Assembly (NCBI RefSeq): GCF_003626755.1 | Contig: NZ_RBCJ01000001.1 | Location: 1,606,968-1,670,967, forward strand | Length of the DNA: 64,000 nt | Origin: Ulvibacterium marinum | GTDB taxonomy: Bacteria > Bacteroidota > Bacteroidia > Flavobacteriales > Flavobacteriaceae | Reading direction: 5' to 3' | Shown: in pieces, positions 1-9,609 of the stretch | How the letters are laid out: each line of letters opens with the position of its first letter | How positions within the stretch are numbered: position 1 is the stretch's first letter | Program-made: the position numbers and the translations under genes | Notes under the pieces: model-generated | Database searches by the model: none | Told to the model about the DNA's origin: nothing | What the model saw: only the letters and a program-made list of their open reading frames with translations

Positions 1-817
1 CCCCGGTGCGCTTCTTGAAAAAGCGGTTGAAATTGGAGACATCCGAGAAGTTGAGTTCGTGTGCGATTTCGCTAATGGTCTTGGTCGAGTACCGCAGTTC
101 GCGCTTTGCGATAATCTCCATACGGTGGTGGATGAGCTGAAGCGGGGTCTGCTTGAAATAACGCTGTGCCAGTTTGTTCAGGTGGTCCTTTCCGATGTCC
201 ATTGCTTTCACGTAATCCTGAACAGTCTGCCATCTGTGGATGTTCCTATCCAAAAGCTTTTTAAATCTATATACTTCCATTGGAGCCTCCTCTTTTTCCT
301 GGCCTACATTTTTACGGTAGTATCGGTCAATCTGACTGAGCACAAAGTAGAGTAAGGACCTGAAGATGTGAGAGCTGTCGCCCTCAAGTTCCTTGAATTC
401 TTGTTCCACTTCGTCAAACGTCCATAACAGTTTTTCAAGATTCTCTTCCTTGAGGTCAAAACCGATTTTGGGTCGGTCGTAATCAAAAATGGCGAATCGG
501 TTCAGAAAAAGTTCATCTTTAAAATGGGTGTTCAAAAACTCGCCCTCAAAAAAAAATGAAAATCCCTCTACCTCTCCCTCGGTCTTCCATTGCCGCACTT
601 GGTTAGGTAGGGTCACTACCACGGTTCCACGCTTTAATTGTTTTGGCGTGCCGTCAAGTGAATATGTACCCGCTCCCTTGGTAATGACCAAAACCTCGTA
701 AAAGGTGATAATATGCAGGTCGTCCTCTAGGATGTATCCATAAAGGGATTCAATCCTACCCAGATCGATAAGGAGTTCCTTGCCATATTTATTCTTTAAG
801 AAATCGAACTGAAGCAT
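1..817 (-). CDS. AraC-family transcriptional regulator, C-terminus cut by window edge
   Basis: The reading frame is open from an ATG at 817 to the left edge (272 codons visible), so the stop lies outside the window. The N-terminal half, from MLQFDFLKNKYGKELL onward, looks like an AraC-type cupin sensor domain. The C-terminal part has the paired helix-turn-helix of AraC/XylS proteins, with the second-helix signature TISEIAHELNFSDVSNFNRF followed by FKKRTG at the edge. In this family the fragment after that point is usually only 10-25 residues, so nearly all of the gene is present. It lies 197 bases downstream of the secreted hydrolase on the same strand and may regulate it, but the sequence shows no direct link. 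The ligand is unknown. Confidence 0.88.
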   Translation of the reverse strand, partial: MLQFDFLKNKYGKELLIDLGRIESLYGYILEDDLHIITFYEVLVITKGAGTYSLDGTPKQLKRGTVVVTLPNQVRQWKTEGEVEGFSFFFEGEFLNTHFKDELFLNRFAIFDYDRPKIGFDLKEENLEKLLWTFDEVEQEFKELEGDSSHIFRSLLYFVLSQIDRYYRKNVGQEKEEAPMEVYRFKKLLDRNIHRWQTVQDYVKAMDIGKDHLNKLAQRYFKQTPLQLIHHRMEIIAKRELRYSTKTISEIAHELNFSDVSNFNRFFKKRTG

Positions 818-1014
818 TTGTCTGACTTGAAAATGAAATATAGTGAATTCCTATGCCTTCAATGAAAAACACCGGTATTATAAAACGGCGGTTTGATGAT
901 ACTTGCTTGGAAAATCTATGGAGTCTTATTAATCGTTCGTTTTACGATACTAATCAAATTTCACATGGAATAAAGTGCTCGCATGAGGAACCTAAGTCAA
1001 AAATTTAAATAGGT

Positions 1015-2997
1015 TCAATAGTAACGCACATCAATATTGAAACCAATCCCCAAACTTGCAAACTTTTTAAATCGTGATTGACTGGTTTCCTTGCGTAGAG
1101 TTCCGCTGGTAAAAAACCCTATTGGAAAAAATATAGCTTCGTCTTTTTTATTCTCTCCTTCGTTAGCAACCCATTCTAGGGTAGCGATAACATCTTCTTT
1201 TAATACGATATCATAGGGTTTCAAGTCAATGGTCATCTTACCCGTCTGTTTCGGTTCTATAGCAACCAAAATATTGTCCTTTAGAATATTGTTTCCGGGC
1301 TTCCTCTTGTTTACTTCATAAAAGTTCAATCGAAAAATAGATTTTGCGCTTAGGCGATTTTGTGAAACCGTAAAATTAAAGGCGTCCACAAAGGTTGGAT
1401 TTTTACGAATATTGATTTTAATACCCATCTCCGCACCTAGTTGGTTGTAACCGAAACCTGTACTTATGAATTTAGATTCCGTTTTATTACCCAGGGTCCT
1501 TCTCTTAAATGCCTTGGCTGAAACGACGACTTCATTAAGCTCACTGATCTGTTCCTTCAATCGAACTTTAAGGGTGTCTTTTTTCTTTACAATATTGCCC
1601 AGTATTAGTTCGATAGGCTCATACCCAATCATCGAAATGCGAACGGTATCATTACTGAATTCTTTCAATACATTTAAATTAAAATTTCCCAGGCTATCCG
1701 TGACCGTACCCACCTCTCGATTTAGGATACCAACATTGACATAACTCAATGGCAAGTCGGTTTTTGCATCTACTATTCTACCGAGCAGTTCGCCAAACTC
1801 CGTCACCTTTGGACTCAAGTTTGCGATGTCGTAGGGTTCCGTTGTAGTCTCCTCTAATCTGGTATAGTTATTCCATAACACATCGAATTCCTTCGTTCCT
1901 TTAAAGACCTGATTTAAAAAACCGACGGTAGTGTTTTGAATTTGTTCATGAACAGCTATACTTTTCTTTGAACTGCTCAGAATTGAAGGGATACAAGTAA
2001 AATCAGCATGTTCACTTTGTTTGAAACGTAAATACTTAGCATTGGATTCCAATTCTTTATGTAACTGATATTCATCTGTAGGTGTAAAGTCATTTAATTT
2101 ATCCCCACTTTCAAGATAGAGGTAGGCAAACTTTTGCTTCTCAATGTCAGTGAACTCTGCATCGTAGATTTCTTTGATAAACCGATCATTATCTTCCCAT
2201 GTCGCATCATTCGCGTAGCGATTGTTATCACTATAATCTCCATAAAAATGCGTATCTGAACCATCCAGTGAAACCAGGGCTTTAATGTTTTCGCTACGGT
2301 TTAACAGTATTGCGCCCGACATACCCCCCCAGCTGGTACCTATAACTCCAATTTTGCCATAATCGATATGGAAATCCGTTTGCGTTTTTAGGTAGTTCAA
2401 GGCAAATTCTGCATCATAAACCTGCTCCATGGTATCGCCAAGTTCATTGGTCATATCAGCAGGATAGCGCCCATTGGATGAAATCGAAACCACTACATAG
2501 CCGTTCTCAGCTAAATCTTCCAATAGCTTATAGTTTTCAAAGCCCATACCATTGATTCCCGCCATATAAATAATCAATGGAATCGGCGCTTCGAGTATTT
2601 TTAGGTCTTGATAACTATCGGTAACCACCTCTAGAAGTCGACGGCCATCTCCCTCTATTCCTAACTGTGCTACAAAAAATTGAGCCAATTCTTCAACTAA
2701 CCCTGTATAATCGGTTTCGTTTTGGTATTTATTGGCTCGATCCTCATATAATTGAAACAGATTCCCAAACCGTAGGGGTTCTTTTCCATCAACAGATTCG
2801 GAGGAAGGATACCAGACATCCAAATCAATGGGTCGGTAATGCAATCTATCTGTTACCTGAGAATTTGGTTTGTAGATTCGTGATGTATCTAATAATTGTA
2901 TGGTGTTAAATCCGGCATTATATGATTTCGAGTCTTGCGTCATTCCAAGAAAATTGACACAGAAAATCAAAAGTGTTGTAATCGTATTTAATTTCAT
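1015..2997 (-). CDS. Secreted alpha/beta hydrolase fused to a CarboxypepD_reg-like domain
   Basis: 660 residues with an N-terminal signal peptide (about 1-21). Residues about 50-380 form an alpha/beta hydrolase related to dienelactone hydrolases and platelet-activating-factor acetylhydrolases, with the nucleophile elbow GTSWGG (Ser222). Residues about 403-490 form a carboxypeptidase regulatory-like beta-sandwich (GRIVDAKTDLPLSYVNVGI, ending in LNEVVVSAK), the module that normally precedes the plug of TonB-dependent receptors. The last 170 residues are beta-rich and resemble a domain that follows such modules in other Bacteroidota proteins; no TonB barrel follows. The substrate is probably an ester but cannot be named. 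The gene stands alone, downstream of a broken protease gene. Confidence 0.8.
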   Translation of the reverse strand: MKLNTITTLLIFCVNFLGMTQDSKSYNAGFNTIQLLDTSRIYKPNSQVTDRLHYRPIDLDVWYPSSESVDGKEPLRFGNLFQLYEDRANKYQNETDYTGLVEELAQFFVAQLGIEGDGRRLLEVVTDSYQDLKILEAPIPLIIYMAGINGMGFENYKLLEDLAENGYVVVSISSNGRYPADMTNELGDTMEQVYDAEFALNYLKTQTDFHIDYGKIGVIGTSWGGMSGAILLNRSENIKALVSLDGSDTHFYGDYSDNNRYANDATWEDNDRFIKEIYDAEFTDIEKQKFAYLYLESGDKLNDFTPTDEYQLHKELESNAKYLRFKQSEHADFTCIPSILSSSKKSIAVHEQIQNTTVGFLNQVFKGTKEFDVLWNNYTRLEETTTEPYDIANLSPKVTEFGELLGRIVDAKTDLPLSYVNVGILNREVGTVTDSLGNFNLNVLKEFSNDTVRISMIGYEPIELILGNIVKKKDTLKVRLKEQISELNEVVVSAKAFKRRTLGNKTESKFISTGFGYNQLGAEMGIKINIRKNPTFVDAFNFTVSQNRLSAKSIFRLNFYEVNKRKPGNNILKDNILVAIEPKQTGKMTIDLKPYDIVLKEDVIATLEWVANEGENKKDEAIFFPIGFFTSGTLRKETSQSRFKKFASLGIGFNIDVRYY

Positions 2998-3179
2998 TCA
3001 ACCAAACTAAACTGTTTTCTAATAATATAGACGCAAATTTTTGTTAATTGGTTGTCCAGTAGGAGAATTGATTTAAGTCGAACTAAAAAACGGCGAGTTT
3101 CTGAGACAGATTGATAACGAGGGCTGGATTTTCAAAATAGGTAGGTTTTACGGGAGCAACTTTCCCTTTTAAGGGATTT

Positions 3180-4031
3180 TCATTTTCTAATCTTATTTGG
3201 TTTCAACATTGATTTGTTCTTGACAATAGCAACTAGTATCCAAAAACCAATAGCAAGCAGGACATAATAAATAAAAAGAGAAACACCTACCTGGGAAATA
3301 TTGAAGATGAAAAATGTGAACGCTGTTAATGTTGCATGCAATAGTATAGGCGGAATTAGACTTTGCGACCTATCATAAAGCCAAACAATAAGTATACGTA
3401 CAGGTATTAAACCGGCATAGTGAAAAAACAGACCGGGTAAAAACTTTGATAGCACCAAGTTACCTGAACTGTCGCCAGACCCTCAAAAAACAGGAAGGAA
3501 ATGCCACGCTCCCCAGAATACACCGATAATAAGACCGGTTTTTACTACGCTATATTTTTCCCTTAGTTTAGGAGTTACATATCCCGACCATCCCAACTCC
3601 TCTAAAAGTCCACCACCTATTATCCCATAAATCAATCAACTTAGAATTAGGGCCGTCTTATCATTCGTAGTAACAATATCCGGAATGTATACCTCTGAAA
3701 ATTGATATAAAATGAAAAGAGCAACAAATGAAAGAATCGGTACGGTGAATATGGTTATTAGATATATTGAGCTTCCTAAGCGCCATTTTGAGAGCTTTCT
3801 GAATAGCTCGTTAAACCCTTTTTTTCCTTGGGTTAGACCGATCATGATAAAACCGGCAATACTAGGTCCCAGTAAATACGGAATCATTGCAATTGGAAGT
3901 AGTTTATCAAATTGTTCCGTACTGGCAGGGATTCCTGTTTGGTTTGCCACCATCAAAATTCCACTCCAAGAAATAATAAATGTCAGAATGAAGAAGAGTT
4001 TAACAGGATTATTTTTTATGTATTCTCTCAT
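3180..4031 (-). pseudogene. CPBP-family intramembrane metalloprotease, interrupted by two in-frame TGA codons
   Basis: One continuous frame of 284 codons from ATG at 4031 to the stop at 3180 encodes a multi-pass membrane protein of the CPBP (Abi/CAAX protease-like) family, but TGA codons sit at 3636-3638 and 3483-3485. Between them the frame reads through the family's core: LLEELGWSGYVTP (EExxW motif) and GAWHF (the conserved His). There is no frameshift. The second TGA falls in HFLPVF-*-GSGDSSGN, where relatives commonly have Trp, so a single TGG-to-TGA change explains it; the first can be explained the same way. TGA ends many intact genes here, so a reassigned code is not plausible. The likely state is a recent pseudogene giving a truncated 131-residue N-terminal product. 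Confidence 0.8.
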
Positions 4032-4069
4032 AAGTCATCGCTAGTAGAATTCCATTTTAAAGTATTCTT

Positions 4070-5137
4070 CTACTGGTCACCTCTGCGATTTCGGTTTTTA
4101 AAATGTTTTACCATTTTCCCAAAATCCTTGTCCTTCTTGCGCCGTTCTGCAATAGTGGATTCAAAATGCACTTTTTCCCGCTCCATTTTTAGATAGTTTT
4201 CATAGGATCCGCGGTCAATTTCATCATTCTCGAGGGCTTCCATAACCGCACAGCCGATCTCAGTTGTATGTGTACAATCCTTGAATTTACAATCGTATGA
4301 TAATTTTACAATGTCATCGAATGTAATCTCAAGTCCGGCTTTGGAATCGGTAATGCCTACTTCCCGCATCCCGGGATTGTCGATTATGATCCCTCCATTT
4401 TCCAGCACTATCAGTTCCCTATGGCTGGTGACGTGTTTACCCCTATCGATACTTTGACTTATGGCACCGGTTTCCATTAATTCCTTGCCAACCAGTTTAT
4501 TCAATAGTGTTGATTTTCCGACACCAGAGGAGCCAAGTAAACAATAGGTTTTGCCTTTATGTATAATAGCGTCCAGTTTATCTAGCCCAATATCGGATTG
4601 ATTGCTGATGGCGATTATAGGAACACCCTTGATCCGTTCATTTATTTGATTTAGAAGTGTTTTTAGCCCTTGTTCATCAATTAGATCTATTTTGCTAAGA
4701 ACGATAATGGGTTTTACCATGGAAGCGTTGCAGATCGCCAAATATCGTTCCAGCCTGTTTATATTAAAATCCCTGTTTACCGACTGGACAATTAGGCCGT
4801 AATCAATGTTCGTGGCAATTATTTGTATCTGCCCCGATTTTCCGACGGCCTGTCTTTCAAGTATCGAATGTCTCGGATAAATAGAACGGATCAAGGCTTT
4901 GTCCTTATCATATTCGGAAATGGCCACCCAGTCCCCAACGGCGGGAAGGTCATAACGATTTTCAGCGGTAAATCGTAAATTACCAATGAGCTCGCAATCA
5001 AATTCCCCTGTACCTGTTTTTACTACATATCTATCTTTGTGTTCTGATACAATACGACCCACATTGAAAGCGTCCAGATTTTTATCTTTTCCATATTGCG
5101 CTAAACTGGAAGTGTAACCTAAATCTGCAAGTGTCAT
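4070..5137 (-). CDS. rsgA: Ribosome small subunit-dependent GTPase A
   Basis: 355 residues. This GTPase assists late maturation of the 30S subunit in the cytoplasm. The N-terminal OB-fold covers about residues 20-95. The circularly permuted GTPase follows, with G4 as LSKIDL (about 148-152) before the P-loop GSSGVGKST (202-210), then G3 DNPGMRE (about 253-259). The C-terminal zinc knuckle has C283, C288, H290 and C296. A basic tail (FKNRNRRGDQ) fits RNA contact. The length is normal for the family. It is followed within 40 bases by the broken CPBP gene and preceded by a small membrane protein on the same strand. Confidence 0.96.
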   Translation of the reverse strand: MTLADLGYTSSLAQYGKDKNLDAFNVGRIVSEHKDRYVVKTGTGEFDCELIGNLRFTAENRYDLPAVGDWVAISEYDKDKALIRSIYPRHSILERQAVGKSGQIQIIATNIDYGLIVQSVNRDFNINRLERYLAICNASMVKPIIVLSKIDLIDEQGLKTLLNQINERIKGVPIIAISNQSDIGLDKLDAIIHKGKTYCLLGSSGVGKSTLLNKLVGKELMETGAISQSIDRGKHVTSHRELIVLENGGIIIDNPGMREVGITDSKAGLEITFDDIVKLSYDCKFKDCTHTTEIGCAVMEALENDEIDRGSYENYLKMEREKVHFESTIAERRKKDKDFGKMVKHFKNRNRRGDQ

Positions 5138-5193
5138 TTTTTTATCTTCTTTTTATCGATTGTTCAGTTTTGTTTGCGAATGTATTAAAATTC

Positions 5194-5637
5194 TCATTTG
5201 GCGGTCATTAGTGCACCCATCAGATAAAACAAGCCTGCCAATAACGAACCGGTCGATAATATAATAAATCGGAACGGACGGGCATGTTGTGCAAATTTCA
5301 GAATATCCGAAGGAAGCATAAGCGCTCGTATAAGGTAAATGATTCCGATACCGAAAAGTGTTAGACGCAATAATGGAAGTTGCCCAATGATACCTGCGCC
5401 GGAAAGTCCATAAAATCCCCAAACGAAGAACATGATAACCAGACCTAGCGTAACCCATACGGTAAACGATGAACCTTGCTCGGTAAGTTCAGAAAGCTTT
5501 GAAGCCCCGAAATAATCATAAAGTTTTGGTCTTATGGTGAGCGCAACATGTAATAGCGCAACTAGGAAACTCAAAACGCTGCCTACAACAAGAAGATTCT
5601 TGCTCGATAAATACATATGTTGCATTAGATTTCCCAC
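5194..5637 (-). CDS. Small four-helix membrane protein of unknown function
   Basis: 147 residues with four predicted membrane segments: about 13-33 (NLLVVGSVLSFLVALLHVAL), 56-78, 85-105 and 121-143. A His in the first helix and an RAL motif in the third are the only polar landmarks there. The architecture resembles small DUF-type integral membrane proteins common in Flavobacteriaceae, but I cannot name the family. It lies 56 bases upstream of rsgA and 22 bases downstream of the metallo-beta-lactamase-fold gene, all on the minus strand, so the three could share a transcript. The overlapping frame at 5153-5458 is a shadow. A start at MYLSSKN, six codons inward, is also possible. Confidence 0.65.
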   Translation of the reverse strand: MGNLMQHMYLSSKNLLVVGSVLSFLVALLHVALTIRPKLYDYFGASKLSELTEQGSSFTVWVTLGLVIMFFVWGFYGLSGAGIIGQLPLLRLTLFGIGIIYLIRALMLPSDILKFAQHARPFRFIILSTGSLLAGLFYLMGALMTAK

Positions 5638-5659
5638 ATTAATATTAACCGTATACAGC

Positions 5660-6469
5660 TTACTCTAATATGCTAACCGTAATATCCTTATCCACCAGAG
5701 ATTTGAATTTCGTCAAATCAGCCTTGTTTTTGAGTTCATAGTGCATTGGTATAACCAACTTAGGTTTGATTTTGTTGACTATTTTTGATGCCTCATCAAT
5801 GTTCATGGTCAGGTTGTCTCCCCCTATGGGTACCATTGCTATGTCAATATCCTTGATGTTTTCCATTTCAGGTATGTAGTCCGTGTCGCCTGCGTGATAT
5901 ATTCTGATGTCGTCCCCTAGCGTTAAAATGTAGCCTACGTTTTGTTTGGATTTTGGATGCGCCTTTATCCATAGGAATACATTTTTGGTGTTGTACGCAT
6001 GTACTGCTTCACTATTTATACCGTCCATTACTATACTGTCATTAGGTACTACTGTCCGTGTGGTATATCCTTTTTTGGAAAGCTTTTTCGAGACCTCTCT
6101 CGGACATATAAAGATGGTTTCAGGTTTGACGATTCGCTCGATAGTTTTAAGCGAATAATGGTCAGGATGTGCATGGGTGATAAATATATAATCGGCCTTT
6201 TCCGATGTACTTGTTTCGACAGGGTCTATGTAAATCGTTTTCCCTCCCGATACAATTTGGAAACTCGATGGAAAAAAATCTGACTTGTTCACCTTGATGG
6301 TGCCCCAAGAGGTAATCTTCAGATTTTCGTTGAAGTCTACGGTTTGGAGAACTGGATTTCGTTTATCGCTTACACTAACTTTTACCATTGTACAGCTTTG
6401 AATTGTTATTCCTATCAGGAAGATATATACCCAGGATAATCTTCTTGTTTTTGCATTTATCCCATCCAT
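5660..6469 (-). CDS. Metallo-beta-lactamase-fold hydrolase, lipoprotein (UlaG-like)
   Basis: 269 residues. The N-terminus carries a hydrophobic segment ending in IQSC, a lipobox with Cys26, so the protein is probably membrane-anchored outside the cytoplasm. The zinc-binding signature is THAHPDH (H99, H101, D103, H104), followed by HAGDTD near residue 193 and PMHYEL near 242. This is the binuclear centre of the UlaG-like branch of the superfamily (beta-lactamase superfamily_2). The substrate is not deducible; relatives cleave lactones, cyclic nucleotides or phosphodiesters. No catabolic partners flank it. Confidence 0.85.
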   Translation of the reverse strand: MDGINAKTRRLSWVYIFLIGITIQSCTMVKVSVSDKRNPVLQTVDFNENLKITSWGTIKVNKSDFFPSSFQIVSGGKTIYIDPVETSTSEKADYIFITHAHPDHYSLKTIERIVKPETIFICPREVSKKLSKKGYTTRTVVPNDSIVMDGINSEAVHAYNTKNVFLWIKAHPKSKQNVGYILTLGDDIRIYHAGDTDYIPEMENIKDIDIAMVPIGGDNLTMNIDEASKIVNKIKPKLVIPMHYELKNKADLTKFKSLVDKDITVSILE

Positions 6470-7188
6470 TTTCTAGCAAATTGGACGATAAAATTAAGAC
6501 CCAAGGTCTATCCAGAAAATGATAAAAATCAGTTTGGGACTTAGGATTATCCTATTCAGAATCATATCAAAAAAATTAGGGGTCAGGGGTCTGCAGCATA
6601 CCACAAGCCTTCAAGCAGCTTTTATAGAGTTTTGAATACATCTCTTATTGAAAAAAATGAAATACTGTTAATTAGATGATTTTCTGATAGTTGGGAATGA
6701 AATTTGAGGATATAAATTCCAAGATCAACTTAGAGTAATCAATCTACGACTAGGTGTAATAATTAAGAAATGATATTCAAGCTCCTAGAATTTACAACGA
6801 TATACAGGTTTCGGAAGTCATTGGTCCATTTTGATTCCCTCTACAAAAATGTAGTTTCTAAATGTCCGATTTTTACTCGAATTAAATACTGCGAATCCCT
6901 TATTTATCGCACAAAAGAAAATATGGTTATTTCTAAATGTAGGGTTCAAAAACAGAAATTAAAAATGCTTTTAATATCCGCTAAAGTCGAACTACTGAAG
7001 CTTAAGGATGAATCAAATACCTCGTAAGGCTAACCCTTTTTAATGAAAAACGTGGATTTTCCAATTCAGTTCATTTAAATGAATAAGAAAGGAGGGTGTC
7101 TAATATGACCTTGGTTTTGCGGCACTAACGGATTTTACTCCTCTATTAATATATTCTGTTAATAGATTCTGCGCGTTATAAGAATTCA
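6470..7188. other. 719-base intergenic region with only a doubtful small ORF
   Basis: This stretch separates two minus-strand genes and is markedly AT-rich. The longest frame is a plus-strand ORF at 6770-7027 (85 codons), rich in Lys and Cys with no recognisable motif. Its position between two minus genes and its unbalanced composition make me doubt that it is expressed. The region near 7060-7080 has a short palindrome (ATTTAAAT). I see no tRNA, terminator or mobile-element end here. Confidence 0.4.
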
Positions 7189-8298
7189 TTATTCTCCTGC
7201 ACGGAAGAATGATTCCAAACTTTCAAAGAGTTCGTCTGAACGATTACAGTTGGTAAGGAATACCCAACCAGATTTCTGCTCTTTATACATAATGAAATAT
7301 GCATGATAATCCCCGTTGTTGCCACTATGCATATACCTAATACCGTAAGGAGTCTCTTTAATCCCGATACCAAGGCCCCAATGGTCAATATCGGACCAAT
7401 CATCGACCGTTGACTGAATCTCGAACATTTCATTGAAGGAATGTTTTTTCAGACCCTTTTCGTCCATCAAAGCTATTATGAAATTGGCGAAGGAAAGGGC
7501 ATTTGTTCTAATTCCACCTGCCGCGCTGAACCCATTAAATTCCTTAAGCGTCCCTGCCTCATTTAAGCCACTATCTTCATCTTGAAAATAACCAGTGGCC
7601 CTATGTTCCTTAATAAATTCGCTCCAATCGAAATAAGCATGGTCCATCCCCAAAGGTTTTGCCATTTCTTCACGATATATTTTCGCTAAGCCTTCCTGAT
7701 CGGTGTCCAATAGATGGGCCAACACATCGACCAAATATTGGTAGGCCTCCCCCGAATAGGAGAATTGGGTGCCGGGTTCGAACATAATGTAAGTATGTCC
7801 CTCGGGCACGTTTAAACTTGGGTCAGGCGGTTGGTACTCATGCCAGTTGGGAAGCCCGGTAGTATGAGCCAAAACCATACGAGCAGTAAACAACTTGTGA
7901 CGCTCGTCATATGCCAAGTCTTCGAAGGGAAGAATCTTATATAAAGGCTCATCAAGAGTCAGAATGCCTTTTTCCACCTGCTGCATCACGAAATATGCGA
8001 ATACCGTTTTGCTCATGGATGCAGCCTCGAATAGAGTTAACTCGTCCACAACTTTCTTGGATTCCAAATCGGCATATCCCAGTTCCCTGTGCAGCACTAT
8101 CTTGCCGTCGTTTATGAATGCAATGGAAAGGCCCGGCATATTGACCGAATCCATTTGTTTATTCAAAAAGGAGTCTATCCGAGCGGCACTGATTTCTTTC
8201 CCGTTCAGGGCCGTAACAGGTGCATTGGATATACAACTAACCAGTTGTCCTATTAGAATCAGACCAATACCCAAGTTTAAAAGATGCTTCATATTCAA
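7189..8298 (-). CDS. Serine hydrolase, class C beta-lactamase family, lipoprotein
   Basis: 369 residues. The signal segment ends in LVSC (Cys22), so this is a likely lipoprotein. The penicillin-binding-protein-like fold is shown by SMSK (Ser94 to Lys97, the SxxK nucleophile motif), FSYSG (the YxN-type Tyr motif, about 178-182) and MHSGNNG near residue 330 in the place of the KTG motif. Proteins of this type are DD-peptidases, esterases or beta-lactamase-like hydrolases; no resistance role can be claimed. It lies 64 bases downstream of the AraC regulator gene on the same strand, so the two are probably co-transcribed or the regulator controls it. A start at the second Met (8292) is equally possible. 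Confidence 0.85.
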   Translation of the reverse strand: MNMKHLLNLGIGLILIGQLVSCISNAPVTALNGKEISAARIDSFLNKQMDSVNMPGLSIAFINDGKIVLHRELGYADLESKKVVDELTLFEAASMSKTVFAYFVMQQVEKGILTLDEPLYKILPFEDLAYDERHKLFTARMVLAHTTGLPNWHEYQPPDPSLNVPEGHTYIMFEPGTQFSYSGEAYQYLVDVLAHLLDTDQEGLAKIYREEMAKPLGMDHAYFDWSEFIKEHRATGYFQDEDSGLNEAGTLKEFNGFSAAGGIRTNALSFANFIIALMDEKGLKKHSFNEMFEIQSTVDDWSDIDHWGLGIGIKETPYGIRYMHSGNNGDYHAYFIMYKEQKSGWVFLTNCNRSDELFESLESFFRAGE

Positions 8299-8362
8299 TT
8301 TAGTTTATGAAGCAAACCTAGTATTTAGATTTAATAAAAAATAGTATGGATTTAGCCCTCAC

Positions 8363-9175
8363 CTAGAAGTCCTTCTTAAATTTCCTATATGTTTTGGGAG
8401 AGCAACCTATCAATTCTTTGAAAGTCCGAGTAAAATGGCTTTGATCAAAAAAACCACATTCCAATGCAATCTCGCACAATGATAACTCGGAAGAGCTTAC
8501 CATTGGCAATGCCCTTTCTACCATAAGTTTTCGTTTAAATTGACCGAGCGTACAATTAAAATGGGTAGCAAAGCCTTTTGAGACGGTAACGGGATGTAAA
8601 TTACATACTTCCGATAGTTGGTCCAAGGAGAGCTTTTTGGGTAGGGTGCACCTTAGATATTCCTCAAGGTTTTCCAGCCAATTTGTACTGTTCCCGTTTT
8701 TGGGATGCACAAATTTTGGAACGGTCAATTCAAGACAAAGCATTTGGAGCGAGAGATCGGAAAGTGAATCATCTATTACAAGTTCTCTGTAGACTTTCAT
8801 TAGAAGAAATCTGGCCTCGGGATTCCTATATACGGCGGTACGCATGTGGCCAGAAGATATATTATACTGCTTAAGGAAAGAGTCCTCAAATTCAAGATTA
8901 ATACGTGTTGTATCCTTTGCGACCTTAGTCACCTGATGCTTTTCCCCGGCTTCGTAGTACGTAATATTTCCCGGACAAATTTCATATGAGGACCTTTTCT
9001 TTTCTACACATCCTCCATCGAACAAATAGCTAAAATGTGCGTTCTCATGAGCGTGAAGCTTGTCGTTAAAGCTTTTTGGGTTGTATTTCGTAATACTGGC
9101 CGTATGGCTAGAGCCAAAACTTGAAAGAAGTATTTTTCCCGAATAGGTACCCTTGTGCATTGACTCCTCGATCAT
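8363..9175 (-). CDS. AraC-family transcriptional regulator
   Basis: 270 residues. The N-terminal domain is a cupin of the AraC_binding type (HAHENAHFSYLFDGG, about 42-56, and ITYYEAGEKHQV, about 70-81). The C-terminal 100 residues hold the two helix-turn-helix units, with SLDQLSEVCNLHPVTVSKGF in the first and SLCEIALECGFFDQSHFTRT in the second, ending in CSPKTYRKFKKDF. It sits directly upstream of the class C beta-lactamase-like gene on the same strand. The inducer cannot be deduced. Confidence 0.88.
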   Translation of the reverse strand: MIEESMHKGTYSGKILLSSFGSSHTASITKYNPKSFNDKLHAHENAHFSYLFDGGCVEKKRSSYEICPGNITYYEAGEKHQVTKVAKDTTRINLEFEDSFLKQYNISSGHMRTAVYRNPEARFLLMKVYRELVIDDSLSDLSLQMLCLELTVPKFVHPKNGNSTNWLENLEEYLRCTLPKKLSLDQLSEVCNLHPVTVSKGFATHFNCTLGQFKRKLMVERALPMVSSSELSLCEIALECGFFDQSHFTRTFKELIGCSPKTYRKFKKDF

Positions 9176-9492
9176 ATACTTGTTGGTTACTATTTAACTG
9201 TTAATATAACAATTTTGACATTAAAGAGGATTAGTCCCTTCAGATGTTACACTATTGGGCTTTTTCCAGTTCTTAAAATCGGCGATTTTAGGAAACAACA
9301 TAATTAAGAAACATAGTATTTGGTTGACAGTTCCATTTGCCGTTCTTTTTAGTAGTTCCGGTAATTGACCTTTTACGGTACTGTTTTTCAATAAATCCTT
9401 ATTTATAAAAATTTAGAGCATTTAGGCTAACCAAATCAAAGCCAAGCTTTAAAATACATAACAAAAAAAATTATTTTAAGTCATAGAATCCA

Positions 9493-9514
9493 GCGCCCTA
9501 TCGGGCGCATTTTT
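9493..9514 (+). terminator. Rho-independent terminator without an upstream gene
   Basis: GCGCCC (9493-9498), loop TATC, GGGCGC (9503-9508), then ATTTTTG. This is a perfect six-pair GC stem followed by a T-run on the plus strand. No plus-strand gene precedes it, so it is either left from a deleted gene or insulates the cassette. Confidence 0.65.
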
Positions 9515-9609
9515 GTGGATAGGGGGAAGGAAGAAAAGGGCGGATTTTCGCTTGATTTTACGAGGATTCCCACAGGTATGGACGTATCTTGAAAGAGAGT
9601 TAAGGAAGG

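Noticed and set aside
304..701. Short ORFs on both strands inside the AraC gene
   Set aside because: They overlap the continuous minus-strand AraC frame (2-817), which carries the recognisable domain, so they are shadows.
3180..4031. Alternative genetic code (TGA as Trp)
   Set aside because: Many intact genes in the window end in TGA at the conserved C-terminus, so the code is standard and the CPBP gene is broken.
6770..7027. 85-codon plus-strand ORF in the large intergenic gap
   Set aside because: Lys/Cys-rich without a motif, no promoter or terminator and between minus-strand genes; noted only in the gap entry.
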